Positions 46,451 to 57,115 are shown, counted from the stretch's first letter. The stretch: 64,000 nucleotides of DNA from Antedon mediterranea (GCF_964355755.1 NC_092679.1:560001-624000); one strand, 5' to 3'. Numbers and translations are program-made. Notes: generated from the sequence alone by a model not told the origin.

Positions 46451-46565
46451 TAGTAACACGTAACAGATCATACGACCCATCGTGTCGTGATTGGTCAAAT
46501 CGTTGCGTCTAAAAAAAACTTATCTTGTGATTGGTCAGATTTATACATTTACGTTCCCACGTACG
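46451..46565. mobile_element. MITE-1 inner part following the 31 bp array
   Basis: GCGTAGTAACACGTAACAGATCATACGACCCATCGTGTCGTGATTGGTCAAATCGTTGCGTC and CTTGTGATTGGTCAGATT match MITE-1 arm order, but the right terminal AACCAAGCTT is absent (only ACGTTCCCACGTACG remains). Confidence 0.55.
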
Positions 46566-47261
46566 CGCGCACATAACCTGTTTTTTTACTTGAGTTGTAC
46601 TACTGTATCTGATACAATGATGATTTTAACGACACGATTGTGACATAATGAAAACTAGGATGGCTATAATTATTAATTATTTGAATTAAGTGATCATCAT
46701 TAATACATTTTGTCCTCCTTCATTGCATCCTACAATATCCTTGCTGTTTGTTTGTTCCACGGAGTATCCTAATTTCATCATAAATAATTAAGTTCCACAT
46801 TCTGTAGTTTATTTAGTCTACGTATCTTACTGAACCGGTAAATTTTAATAACATTTCACATCCCTTTAGCCCAGACGATGAAATTTGAGCCGTGGATGAT
46901 AATCAAGAATTTTCCGTAGTGAGTTAAAGCCAGCATGATTCGGTCGATTTGAAGCGATTCCGATGCTACTATATCAAGTACCTAAATTTGAATTTAATAC
47001 CTTAAACAACTGTAAAGCTACACATAGGGATATACATTATATATTATTACGAGATCTAGTTTGTATATGTAATCTAATAAGGTTTTAATGTATGCAGATA
47101 ACAAAATAAAAAATTGGAAATAAATATATTGGTTGTAGGGTAGAACTAACTCCTGATATTGTAAATGATGGGGTCGCTCACAATGAATATTATTGGAACC
47201 CCATCGAATATTGAATGAGAGAAATGTTGAAGTCCTGTACTTGAAGTAGTCGTACGCATGA
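46566..47261. other. No gene seen
   Basis: AT-rich. Short open frame 47018-47326 on the minus strand runs into MITE sequence and has no family motif. Confidence 0.4.
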
Positions 47262-47618
47262 AGCGTGGTTCCCACTAGCGACGCAACATAAGGACGTAAT
47301 GCAACGCAAGTGAATTGACCAATCACAAGCGATGGCTTATTCGCTTGTGATTGCTAAAGCTTGGTTCCCACTAGAACGTAACGCAAAGACGTAAACGCAA
47401 CGCAAGTTTTTTAACCAATGACAAGCGAAGTTATAGACAGTTAGCAATCACAAGCGAATAACATCGCTTGTGATTGGTCAATTCACTTACGTTGCGTTAC
47501 GTCCCTGCGTTGCGTCGCTAGTGGGAACTAACTGTCTATAACTTCGCTTGTCATTGGTTAAAACGCTTGCGTTGCGTTTACGTCCTTGCGTTACGTTCTA
47601 GTGGGAAACAAGCTTTAT
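47262..47618. mobile_element. Composite MITE-1: interlocked subtype A and subtype B arms
   Basis: Order of arms: A left (AAGCGTGGTTCCCACTAGCG, 47264-47354), B left (AAAGCTTGGTTCCCACTAGA, 47356-47440), A right (complement of A left, to GCGTCGCTAGTGGGAAC, 47441-47530), B right (CTAACTGTCTATAACTTCGC to AACAAGCTTTA, 47528-47618). So A and B palindromes are interleaved rather than nested. TA is present at the B left start and at the outer right end. The B arms include TATAGACAGTTAG and its complement. Confidence 0.8.
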
Positions 47619-48126
47619 GGAGACCAGACTAGAAAGACTAACCAATTATGTCTACATACAGAGTTTGGCTTATAAATTACATCGCCTAAGGACAAGAACC
47701 AACATGATGATTATACAACGATTGTCCTTTTGTTGCTGCTTGTTATAGTAGTAATTACTAGTATTTGTCATTATCCTCTAGTCTACAAACAATGTTATTT
47801 TAGTACTCAATATAGATTGAAGATAAAATTGGTATACGACGCACAGTGCCTGTACTACTTAATATGTTATAATATAATATAATTGATCAAGTCTCTACGA
47901 TAGATTTATTGTATTATAATAAATGATGTTTTTACTGCAAAGCACGTCAGATGTTTGTTTGGTTTTATGAATAATATATTTAATTTGGAAGATAGTACTA
48001 CTAAAAAAACGTGTGTGTCTAATTCTCAAGGTTTAGTTTTCATTAATTATTATTCCGTCTTTATTTGTATCAGCGATGCTTCAATATGCTGTTATTTTTT
48101 GTGTGTGTTATTTTTCAATTCATTTT
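47619..48126. other. No gene seen
   Basis: AT-rich, no coding or repeat signal beyond a short open frame at 47955-48173 that overlaps MITE-2. Confidence 0.4.
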
Positions 48127-48266
48127 ATAAAGCTGTCTACACTATCAAACTGTATGCGACAAAAAAAATGTGATGTGCCCAAATATGGACATGATGATGT
48201 CATAATGTATTTGGGAACATAACACTCTTTTTTGTCAAACTAGTTTATAGTGTAAACAGAGCTTTA
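48127..48266. mobile_element. MITE-2 copy, full-length
   Basis: TATAAAGCTGTCTACACTATCAAAC at the left, AGTTTATAGTGTAAACAGAGCTTTA at the right, flanked by TA. Inner arms are AAAATGTGATGTGCCCAAATATGG and the partly diverged complement. Confidence 0.75.
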
Positions 48267-48282
48267 TAGTGCTGAAATTTGG

Positions 48283-48422
48283 TTAGTTCCCACTACGACA
48301 CAATACGCGCGCAACGAGTTAACCATCACAAGTTTGGATGATCCATCGCGTCGTTTTGGCCAAATTGTTTGCAGTGCGCTTACGTCATCGTTGTGCTGTG
48401 TGTCCAACGTACATAGCTTTAA
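48283..48422. mobile_element. MITE-1 copy, diverged
   Basis: TTGGTTAGTTCCCACTACGACAC is the left end; GCGCAACGAGTTAACCATCACAAG, then GCAGTGCGCTTACGTCATCG and a decayed right end ACATAGCTTTA. It lies 17 bp from a MITE-2 copy. Confidence 0.6.
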
Positions 48423-48663
48423 TCAGTCTATTGACTATAATGATGTAGTTCCGTATTTTATTGGGTCCTTTAATATTACCCGTTGTTTTTATTTAATATA
48501 GTACCATGATATGTTGACGATGTGTAGATACGTGTTTTTATTTTGTTCCTATAATGCGACCATATATTTTGTTAGGTTTTCATTTCATATTATTATTTTA
48601 TTACTATTATTATTCTATAATTCTATTGTAAACATTTTGTCATAAATTTCCATAAATCAATAT

Positions 48664-48931
48664 TATATATATCATATATAACCTAGATACTATTGTTATA
48701 TATATCATATATAACCTAGATACTATTGTTATATATATCATATATAACCTAGATACTATTGTTATATATATCATATATAACCTAGATACTATTGTTATAT
48801 ATATCATATATAACCTAGATACTATTGTTATATATATCATATATAACCTAGATACTATTGTTATATATATCATATATAACCTAGATACTATTGTTATATA
48901 TATCATATATAACCTAGATACTATTGTTATC
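48664..48931. repeat. Minisatellite, 33 bp unit, 8 identical copies
   Basis: CCTAGATAC occurs at 48682 and every 33 bases to 48913. The unit contains the near-palindrome TATATATATCATATATA, and I see no substitution between copies. Such uniformity indicates recent amplification. The minus-strand frame (MIYITIVSRLY repeats) is a by-product of the period. Confidence 0.95.
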
Positions 48932-49189
48932 TTACATATCAGTATTGTGGGCTTTCATCAGTAGGATCTCTAAAATTTTCTGCGCATACTTTATATAGTA
49001 CACGCCACCGGATAGACGCTCATAGGATTGGCACGGACATTATCAGAAAGACAGTTTATTTATACATATTACGTAAACATATTTGAATAAGTAATTTATC
49101 TATTATATGCCATATAACCGAATGAAAATCGAAAACTAAAAGTATATTTACGAACAACCATTAATCGCTCGCGCCAACACTGCGGTAAG

Positions 49190-49395
49190 GTCTCTTCACA
49201 TTGGTATTAATATCAAACGTTAGTCATTCGTCGTGAAGCTATTCTATGACTCTGTTCACATTAATAACAAACATCATTCAAAACAGAACTCTTCTGAGTA
49301 TTTGTCATTGCACGTTGTTCACATCAAACATTAGTTATTCTTCCTAAAGCCATTGTAACACCCTGTTCACATTCATTTCAAACATCAATCATGCA
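49190..49395. repeat. Degenerate tandem repeat, about 65-70 bp
   Basis: TTCACATT with CAAACNTTAGTNATTC recurs near 49197, 49255, 49318 and 49367, separated by similar AAGCCATT/AAGCTATT phrases. The copies are strongly diverged. Confidence 0.5.
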
Positions 49396-49493
49396 ACTTA
49401 AGACATCTCTGTCAGAAATCAGAACAGAGATACATTTGTATAATAATGTTGATCGCAAATAGCTTGATTTCGCGAGGAACGTCATTGCACAAT

Positions 49494-49601
49494 GCATGAT
49501 GGGAAGAGTTTGGGAGCAAACGTGTCACGACGCGTACGTACAAACAATAAATCACGTACGTGCGCGTCGTGACGTTTGCTCCCAAATACTTCCCATTATG
49601 C
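49494..49601. mobile_element. Palindromic element of a third MITE-like type
   Basis: Left arm GCATGATGGGAAGAG, TTTGGGAGCAAACGT, GTCACGACGCGTACGTAC; right arm is its complement with few mismatches (GTACGTGCGCGTCGTGACG, TTTGCTCCCAAA, CCCATTATGC). The loop is about 11 bases. It shares no terminus with MITE-1 or MITE-2. Only one copy is present here. Confidence 0.75.
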
Positions 49602-49689
49602 GTCGCACACGCTATTTTTAAGAGAGCACTGAGTGAAATCGACAGAATGTACGGTAACGTTAAAACAGACAAAATGGACGCATGGATGA

Positions 49690-49765
49690 ATCAATCAGAA
49701 GCGACAGATCCCACTCGTCGTGATTGGTCAATTTTCGGTGCAGTCACGTCCTTGTAAGCGTTAAA
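49690..49765. mobile_element. MITE-1-like right half, decayed
   Basis: CCACTCGTCGTGATTGGTCAATTTTCGGTGCAGTCACGTCCTTG follows MITE-1 arm order without a terminus. Confidence 0.4.
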
Positions 49766-49962
49766 ACGGACAAACATTTGTTTCAACGGACTTAGATGTT
49801 ACGCTTACTTTTACGTTGTTGAGGTAATGTATGTAATTACATTCATCTATTTCGTCTACGTTTCGTTCATTTTTTGACGCGCATTCAAATTAACTAATCG
49901 TTTTTCAATAGTTATACTTAAAATAACAGATTGTGCTGTCGTGGAAAATGGCAATAACAACA

Positions 49963-50150
49963 TCCACATAACTACTACAGCGTGGCAATACCTATCGAAA
50001 TAAATACTTAGTTCACATAACTACTACAGCGTGGCAATACCTATCGAAATAAATACAACTACTACAGCGTGGCAATACCTATCGAAATAAATACTTAGTT
50101 CACATAACTACTACAGCGTGGCAATACCTATCGAAATAAATACTTAGTTC
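49963..50150. repeat. Tandem repeat, 49 bp unit, 4 copies
   Basis: The unit is CATAACTACTACAGCGTGGC followed by AATACCTATCGAAATAAATA and CTTAGTTCA. The third copy lacks a segment at the unit border (CTTAGTTCACATA). Copies are otherwise identical. Confidence 0.92.
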
Positions 50151-52324
50151 TAAAGACGTGTTATTTTGTACACTGTAATAGTTTTGAGAGCGCCATCAAC
50201 CGTTCATTTAAAGTTGTGAAGTGTCGTTTAAAACTTTCGATTATGCATGGCGCAAAAAACAGGGCAACACTGTAAATTAAAAACAACGAAATTTGACCGT
50301 TCATTATTGTATATACAATTTAGGCGTGAATATACAGACTATACAGTGTTTCACACTTCGTATTAATTTGCAAACGAAATAAATAGTTTGGAGTTCTGTT
50401 TCATCCAATAAGTGTATCCAATAAAATGTATCGGTTGCAATTACTTTAAAATTATCATTAGAATTAATGCGATGATGCGTTATGACCATCACTGACCGTT
50501 CAATTGACCATATTGACCAGCGGATTTCAAAGCTAGTATGATTAAAGGTTCATATAAGTATTTCAATTACGTGAGGATTGTAAGGTTCAGCAACTGTCGG
50601 TTTACTGGCATTTCTTTAGAGTACTCCGGAAATAAAAACAATAATATAGAAAACAGTAAAAGTAATTATTTGACTTTTGAGTTATTATTTTAGTTAATAT
50701 CATTTTCTCGAAGTGAAAAAAAAACACAAAATGATTGATTTAAGTTTGAAGAATAAAAAAGAACCAAGAAAAAATAATAAATTATTTCTTATACTGTACG
50801 TCGATTAAAATGTTAGCCTTATAAAAACTTGTATAAATAATCATAGTTAAATAAAACAAATGTTAATATGATACTATTTAAAGCAAGCGGCGACTATGCA
50901 TTAGTCAATGCTAGCTAGTGATGACAATTGTCCATCACTTATGTAATACTGTATAGTCCATTGATCTTAAAATAAGATTAGTAATAATTGCATTCCGGGT
51001 ATTTAACAGATAAAACATGAATTTAGGCCCCTAGATGTCCGTCACTTCACATCACCACAGTGACTTACTACCGCCTAGCTCACTGTCGTCATTCAGCCGC
51101 TGATCATTTTAATTTAGCCGTCGGTGAGCCTACAACTAATGGATAAAAATGCACTACGTAGATTTAAACTAAGCACCCAGTATCGTACTAACATTTCATC
51201 AGTTAATCATAAGTCACTTAAAATGAACGAAAACCCACTGAGAATTATATCTCCAACGTGTACAAGAAAAGGCATCGTGCACGCAGCAGCTATGACGTCA
51301 TCGCTTTATCGTTTTCATTAATCGTCTTTGGTATGTGTTATGGATTCAACGATCTGACGTATGGTTTTATTTCAATTGGTTGGAATAAAATTGTTCTTTA
51401 TTACTTTAAAACCAATTTATACGGCGACCCGACGCTTATACGTAGCTATCAGGGAATTTCACTCTTCCCTGGTAGCTGTTGCGTCTCACGGTCATTCTAC
51501 ACAGAAGCATTGCTTCTGAGAGGGTGCGTAGAATTACTTTTCCATTCGCTAAGTTGACGCGTAGCACGCGTGCCAATAGCCCGTATAATCACCATGGAGA
51601 ACAATTTTCCTCCATGGTGGTATCAACATACGCCAGACGGTAATATATCAACTTTTTGACGCTATTTGTCTTATCATCTTGCAATGATTCGCAAGAAATA
51701 ATTAAGGCATTAACGTGGTTATTTTTAATTCCACTTTTTAAAATATGAAATGCTAATTGGTATAGTAAAAACCTCTCAAAGGCAATTTTTACATCATATT
51801 TTGGCCTATAAACACGTGATAAACAAAAAAACTGATGGCTTAATATTTAAAACTACATTACGCGTGAGTGAATATAATAAGGTAGAATAATTACATTTTT
51901 GTTTCCAATTTAGTTTAATTTTCATTAATTTATTATTCATTGTGTCGATCTTGGTGGAACGAGAATGCCATGTTGATACGCGTGTGAACACGTGTCACTT
52001 CTTAATTAAAGTATTGCAATGCAAATAACACTGACATTCAACTAGATATCCCTGGTAGGTGAAAACTATATTTCTGGGACCAAATTGAATAAAATTACTT
52101 TATAGGACTCCTCCTATGTGACACCGCTATTCAAGGGAGGAAATAGAACATGTTTTAACTAACAGACTACAGTTGCGTCTATTTTTGCCTTAATAGGGGT
52201 TCGATTGTACTTTAGGACCAACATATTATTTTAGAGTGATTATCTGAACTCAAATTAGAAATAGACAATAATCAAATTTTGTTTTAAAGAGAAGTACCTA
52301 ACCGCAGAAAATACACACATCCCA
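50151..52324. other. No gene recognised; hairpin-rich patch at 51437-51620
   Basis: AGCTATCAGGGAA and TTCCCTGGTAGCT (51444-51479) pair over 13 bp with one mismatch. ATTCTAC/GTAGAAT with inner GAAGCA/TGCTTC follow at 51494-51538, and CACCATGGAG/CTCCATGGTG at 51590-51618. Open frames 51124-51321 and 51258-51557 overlap this patch and match nothing I know. The stretch may be a decayed palindromic element or a structured RNA; I cannot decide. Confidence 0.35.
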
Positions 52325-52474
52325 AACTTTATGTGACAACAAAATGTGATGTGCCCATATAATAATGGACATGATGATGTCATATCACTACTATATTTGG
52401 GCATATCACTACTATATTTGAGCACAGCACACTTTTTTTGTCAAACTAGTTTCATAGTGTAGACAGAGCTTAAG
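52325..52474. mobile_element. MITE-2 copy, left end shortened
   Basis: AACTTTATGTGACAACAAAATGTGATGTGCCCATAT on the left, a duplicated inner CATATCACTACTATATTTGGG segment, and GTTTCATAGTGTAGACAGAGCTTAA at the right. Confidence 0.7.
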
Positions 52475-52559
52475 ATGGCTATCACATCAAACATAACATT
52501 CGAAAGGATTACATTTACATGGATTTCGGACGAAATCAAACAAGAATAAATTATGAGTC

Positions 52560-52784
52560 TATTATGTTGCCACTTAACGGAGGTAAAATAAAATTAAATA
52601 GAGCAACATAAGTCAATAGTGTTGCTGGACCTAGGCTCTGGAACCACCTACCCTTGAACATTAAACACACATCATTATTGAGTCACTTTAAGTCACTACT
52701 CAAAACTCACCTTTTCTGATTCTACAGCGCCATGAGAAATGAATGTTGGAATGGCGCTATATAAATCGAACGATTGATTGATTT
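52560..52784 (+). pseudogene. LINE relic: reverse transcriptase C-terminus and 3' tail
   Basis: From 52618 to the TGA at 52717-52719 the frame reads SVAGPRLWNHLPLNIKHTS and LLSHFKSLLKTHLF, the standard final motif of many CR1/L2-group LINE reverse transcriptases. A stop (TAA at 52609) breaks the frame just upstream, so it is dead. The 3' tail includes GCGCCATGAG, TGGCGCTATATAAATC and GATTGATTGATT. The same tail type occurs at 30302-30356 on the other strand. Confidence 0.8.
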
Positions 52785-52815
52785 ACAGTACGGTATTCAA
52801 TATAAAATGCCTACC

Positions 52816-52965
52816 AGCTTCATTCATTCATTCATTCAAATTTATTAGTAATATTATCATTATAAAGAGTACATTTAAATTTAAATTAATTCAATTTATA
52901 TATTTCGTGAAGCACTTTCGTGGCTCCAGAAATGTCTTGCTTATCACGTACAAATAAAAGTACTA
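52816..52965 (-). mobile_element. LINE 3' end, minus strand, (TGAA)n tail
   Basis: On the minus strand CAAGACATTTCTGGAGCCACGAAAGTGCTTCACG leads to AATAAATTTGAATGAATGAATGAATGAA. A LINE-type 3' UTR with a simple-repeat tail; no coding part remains. It sits only about 30 bp from the tail of the plus-strand LINE relic. Confidence 0.6.
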
Positions 52966-54775
52966 CTACTCCTCTTACTACTACTAAAAAAAAACAATTA
53001 CATAGGCCTATATAAAATATGATAATTGGGGGTGAAAGAGATATACTATCTTTAATCCTAACTCAAACTTCGGAACAGTGGGAGAATCCACATGCTTAGG
53101 ATAGAATAGAACTAAGGATTGCACCAGCAAACGACGCCTTATATTATATTAAGCCATGATTTGTTATAAAAGCCAGTGGGATTTGATGTAAGCTGGCCAA
53201 TAGTAGTAACATATCACACAATTGTCTGTATGCAATTCACCACTAATTAAACTAATCTACTACAAACACGCAATGCGATTAATACACATTGTTTATTAGG
53301 TGCATGTATAAATAAGTATCAACAGAAAAGGGAGATGCTAGAATATTTGTTATTCTCTCTCTCTCTCTCTCCCCTATATGAACAATAGGAACATAGGATG
53401 CTGTATCATGGAACTTCGTTAAATACACTGTTAGTCTTACATGTTACATTGTTTTTATCCTCAGAATATCTAGGCCTATACAAACATACGACGGTGTATC
53501 ATGGAATTTCGTTAATACAAGTCGCATGTGACATTGTTTCAACTATATAAATATTTTTAATTAAATTAAACTTGGTTACAGAAGAAGAAATTAAAACGCT
53601 TTCACGATAGAGCGCAGCAGCCTTTATGGAAACTCTTTATGATTGTAACATAGAAGGCACCCTCTGAAACTAATTGACGAAAGCACAGAATGATGATATT
53701 AACAGTACACCGTGGAATATACACGCCACTGAATTTTTGAAAAAAAGCATGGGATATCTTAATAATGGCAACATTTCAATATTACACAATATTTTGGATG
53801 GAAAACAAATAAAAAATTACAAACAAGATTGTTGTCTTCAAATGAATATTAAATATGATAGATTACAACAGGATATCATTCACAGTCTATTGGCAGTGTT
53901 TCAGAAATTGAACGCGCGCGTTAAAAAAAAGTTGCGAATATTAAACATTTAACAGTGAAAATAGACAAAAATGTTGTCGTTGTTTGTAGGTCATTAGGGG
54001 TCAAAATTAATAATTTACATTTTATCAATAGATATTTCCTTTAATGTATTATTCAATCGACCATTCGTCTAATATTACTCATCTGTGGCTGGTTCGAGAT
54101 TAACATGGTTGTAAAAATACTATAAATTTTTGTCTGAAACAAACGTGTTTAATTAACTTTAATCAATAATCAAGAACATATAAATATAGTTGTATTTTAT
54201 CTAAGTGTATACAATATTTAGAAATTATTATTACTAAAATTCACTGTACAATAATATCACAGCCAAACTAATCTTTTAGTCGTTTTTGGCACGGTATCAC
54301 GTCTATAGCCAATAAACTGCGGGGCTGTTTCATTATCAACCTACGGTAACATTTATTTAAAATATTTTATCAAACAGAATGCAAAAGCTGTTAAAAAAAG
54401 AAAACATTTAATAACGATTTTGTCGGTATAGGGAAGGTACGATAAACATATTAATCTCAACAGATCACTAAATTAGGTAGATACAACGTATTGATATATA
54501 GCAAGAACTGTAGACGAATATAACGACCTGTTCAAATGGTTATATGACGACGAAGGTTGAAATGAGCCGCAACATAAATATTTGGTTTAATTATGTGTGC
54601 GTGAGATTTAATGTTTACTCTTCGTAATAAGTTTTCGTTTATCGAATCTCGACCGGTACAGTATCGGTGGTTTTACTAACGTATTGCGATTTGCGTCAAA
54701 ATAATGACCAAAAAAAACGTGCAAAAGAGCATAAAATAACCATTTAAGCGGGAAACGTGCAAGCGCGCGTTAGAC
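52966..54775. other. No gene recognised; (CT)n at 53354-53373
   Basis: The frame at 53674-53952 (about 92 codons from a TTG, first ATG 25 codons in) has plausible protein-like composition with LLAVFQKLNARVKKKLRIL near its end. However, I see no family motif or splice borders. The rest is AT-rich. Confidence 0.35.
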
Positions 54776-54895
54776 CTTAGTTCCCATGACGTAAAGCAAG
54801 GACGGACGTAAGCGCGCCGCAAGTAATTCTAAACTCTCTCATTTTGATTGGTCAACTCACTTCCGTTGTATCTACGTGATTGATGTGTCCAACTG
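54776..54895. mobile_element. MITE-1 copy, diverged
   Basis: CTTAGTTCCCATGACGTAAAGCAAGGACGGACGTAAGCGCGCCGCAAGTAATTC is the left arm and TTTGATTGGTCAACTCACTTCCGTTGTATCTACG the right. The right end is decayed (GTGTCCAACTGGTCTCAC). Confidence 0.6.
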
Positions 54896-55090
54896 GTCTC
54901 ACAGTTTTCACACACACCCTGACAAACGTTTTTTCACGACCATCAAAACCAGGACAACAAGATCGTTCCATTTGACTTCCAAACATCCAAATACCATCAT
55001 CAATACTCTTATTCATTAGTGGGCCTTTTCTAGATATGCGTTTATTTGACCCAAAGTTCTCGTAAAATTGCTGTTTATACAAACCGATGC
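54867..55090 (-). pseudogene. Possible relic of an IS1016/Merlin-type DDE transposase
   Basis: The minus-strand frame includes YENFGSNKRISRKGP, DDGIWMFGSQMERS and REKTFVRVCVKTVRP. In Merlin/ISXO2-like transposases the second catalytic region has a basic FGxRK stretch, then a (Q)WVFGG(I/V)ER motif, then a hydrophobic strand ending near DR; the order and spacing here look like a decayed version. The first Asp motif upstream and the last catalytic part are not visible. The frame runs into MITE-1 sequence at its 3' end. Alternatively this is a coding exon of an unknown host gene: an acceptor-like TTTGTATAAACAG precedes CAATTTTACG. Confidence 0.3.
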
Positions 55091-55321
55091 GTGTAAGTGT
55101 GTGTTGTGAGTGTAATGACCACATATCTATCTAATGTGAAAATGGTGTATACATTATAATAAAGAATAACCAAGTCAAAAGTGGCAATGTCATTAAATAA
55201 AATCACATATAATAAATTAAATGAATGAAATAATAGTCGGATATTATCAAGGACAAAAAACAAAGTACACATTAAATTGTATTTTAATGTCGATAAATAT
55301 TGCTAGTCACGTGAGAAGGTC

Positions 55322-55605
55322 CAGTGGCGGTTGCAACACGAGGAGAAGTGGTGGCAACACAATGAGAGGCGGTGGGAACACGAGGCGAAGCGGTGGCAAC
55401 ACGAAGCGAAGCGGTGGCAACACGAAGTGAAGCGGTGGCAACACGAGGCGAAGCGGTGGCAACACGACGAATAAAGGCGGTGGCAACACGATGGAAGGCG
55501 GTGGCAACACGAGGCGAAGCGGTGGCAACACGAGGCGAAGCGGTGGCAACACGAGCAGAGGCGGTGGCAACACGAGCAGAGGCGGTGGCAACACGACGAG
55601 AAGTA
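55322..55605. repeat. Minisatellite, 21 bp unit, about 13 copies
   Basis: The unit is GGTGGCAACACGAGGCGAAG plus C, with variants (AAGTGAAGC, AGCAGAGGC, ATGGAAGGC). It is GC-rich in AT-rich flanks. Period 21 leaves frames open on both strands (ATRGEAV, LPPPL-type repeats); rejected as genes. Confidence 0.92.
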
Positions 55606-55689
55606 TAATACAACCGTTAAACTCTTATATTCACGACCGAATTGTTTTAGGTCCGAAAATTTACTTACTGCAGAATTCTAATTCTTACA

Positions 55690-55875
55690 ATTTTTGAGTG
55701 GCTATGAAGAAGGCCCGACGGCTTAACATCCAAAATGAAGTATGATGCAAATCTAACGCAAAACAGGCTTAGCACATAAGATATTTTCAAGTGCCTATGA
55801 AGAAGGTCCGACGGCTTAACGTCCAAGATAGAGCACGTTGCAGATCTGAAGAAAAACAAGCTCTGAGCACATAGC
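55690..55875. repeat. Direct duplication of about 92 bp
   Basis: Two diverged copies start GTGGCTATGAAGAAGGCCCGACGGCTTAACATCC (55697) and GTGCCTATGAAGAAGGTCCGACGGCTTAACGTCC (55792); both end near CTTAGCACATA / CTGAGCACATA. On the minus strand both keep an ILDVKPS-LLH phrase, so the pair may descend from a coding or LINE 3' sequence. I do not recognise it. Confidence 0.7.
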
Positions 55876-57039
55876 AACAGCAGCAACATTTTTCCTCTAC
55901 TGGCTTTCGATACAGAACATTAGTATTCTGTAAACACTTCTTAAAATAAATTAAGAATATTAAACTAAATGAACCTATTAGATTAAAGGCAATTTAATTA
56001 ACAGTAAACAATATGCGTGTCATTAGGTTGACGGCATGACAACACACAATTAGCACCTTGTCCAAATTGACTACAGAAACCAACCAACGCTAACAGACGT
56101 TTGTCAAAAGTATGTCATTGAAAGAGTGAAACAATAAAAACATTCCGAAATATTAATTAAAAACAGTGCTGTTATGTTATAAAGGTGATTACAGTGATAT
56201 TATATAACAGATGACATTTTTAAATGGCAAAAAAAAAAAAAAAAGAAACGTAAAAAAGTTCGTGTGAGACTGACAATTGTTTTTTTTATTCCTTAATATG
56301 GGATAGAATTTAATTGCAAAATAAATATACTAATATATTTTATTGTAATGTACTTTACGACTTATATCTTACATTTTCACTTAACTTAACCAGGATAAAT
56401 TAAGTCATGCTGAATCAATATAATTATTTGTTATCATAAAGACGAGTTATTTTGAATTAATAAAAGCATAACGGGAAACCAAACCAAAGTGTTTTGTTTT
56501 TATTTCTTTTTCCTAAATTAATCTACTTATTTATTTACTTATCAAAAACAAAAGGAACAAAAACAACCAACAAAGACTATTAGAATGCAATTCTAAAAAT
56601 ATTTAAATTTAGTTATTTTTAGATTCCATTATCTACCAGTTAAAATTCACAAATTAGTTAGAATCCTCATGAACTATTAATAATTCTGTGTTTGTTCTAG
56701 ATTACTTTTACAGTTAACACTGTTGCATTAACCTAATTTGATATTTATTTAAATTCATTTTTAAAAACAGGTGAATGAAAACTGAATTAACTGCTTATAC
56801 AACTAGTTCTGTTAAGCGTCCAGATGGTTGTTATATCATACTGTACACAATTACCAGTTACAAATACTAGTTACCAATACCAATTACCAATACCAGTTAC
56901 CAGCAACAAGCTACCAGTTACTAGGTACCAGTTAAAATAAATGCCAGTGGTGCTTAGTATCTTCCATTTTAGGCAGAGATGTTTTAGTTTGTGATTGTTA
57001 GAAAATAGGAAGTGATAATACTATTAGTGTTAAAACTAA
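55876..57039. other. Region just 3' of NDUFAF5; TACCAGTTAC-rich patch
   Basis: 56848-56930 holds degenerate ACCAGTTACCAATAC repeats. AAATAAA on the minus strand at 56740-56746 could serve as poly(A) signal for NDUFAF5, about 420 bases after its stop. No coding signal. Confidence 0.4.
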
Positions 57040-57115
57040 AACAGTGGTGCAGCTGGATGTTGCCATCTCTTAACTATGATTATCTTGGTTCAAATCCATG
57101 TGCTCAGCCCATGTT
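57040..57115 (+). mobile_element. tRNA-derived SINE head, in the NDUFAF5 3' flank
   Basis: GTGGTGCAGCTGGATG (A-box-like) and, about 40 bases on, TTGGTTCAAATCCATGTGCTCAG (B-box GGTTCAAATCC) match a degenerate tRNA head. The body and tail are not defined. Confidence 0.4.

Noticed and set aside
45704-46498. Overlapping open frames of up to 264 codons on both strands
   Set aside because: They lie in the 31 bp array derived from the MITE-1 end; the unit simply lacks stops. No consistent peptide or codon signal.
53674-53952. 92-codon frame of protein-like composition
   Set aside because: It starts at TTG, its first ATG is internal, and there is no family motif, splice border or neighbouring exon to support it.
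55284-55613. Open frames rich in ATRGEAV or LPPPL
   Set aside because: 21 bp minisatellite; frames are open on both strands at once.
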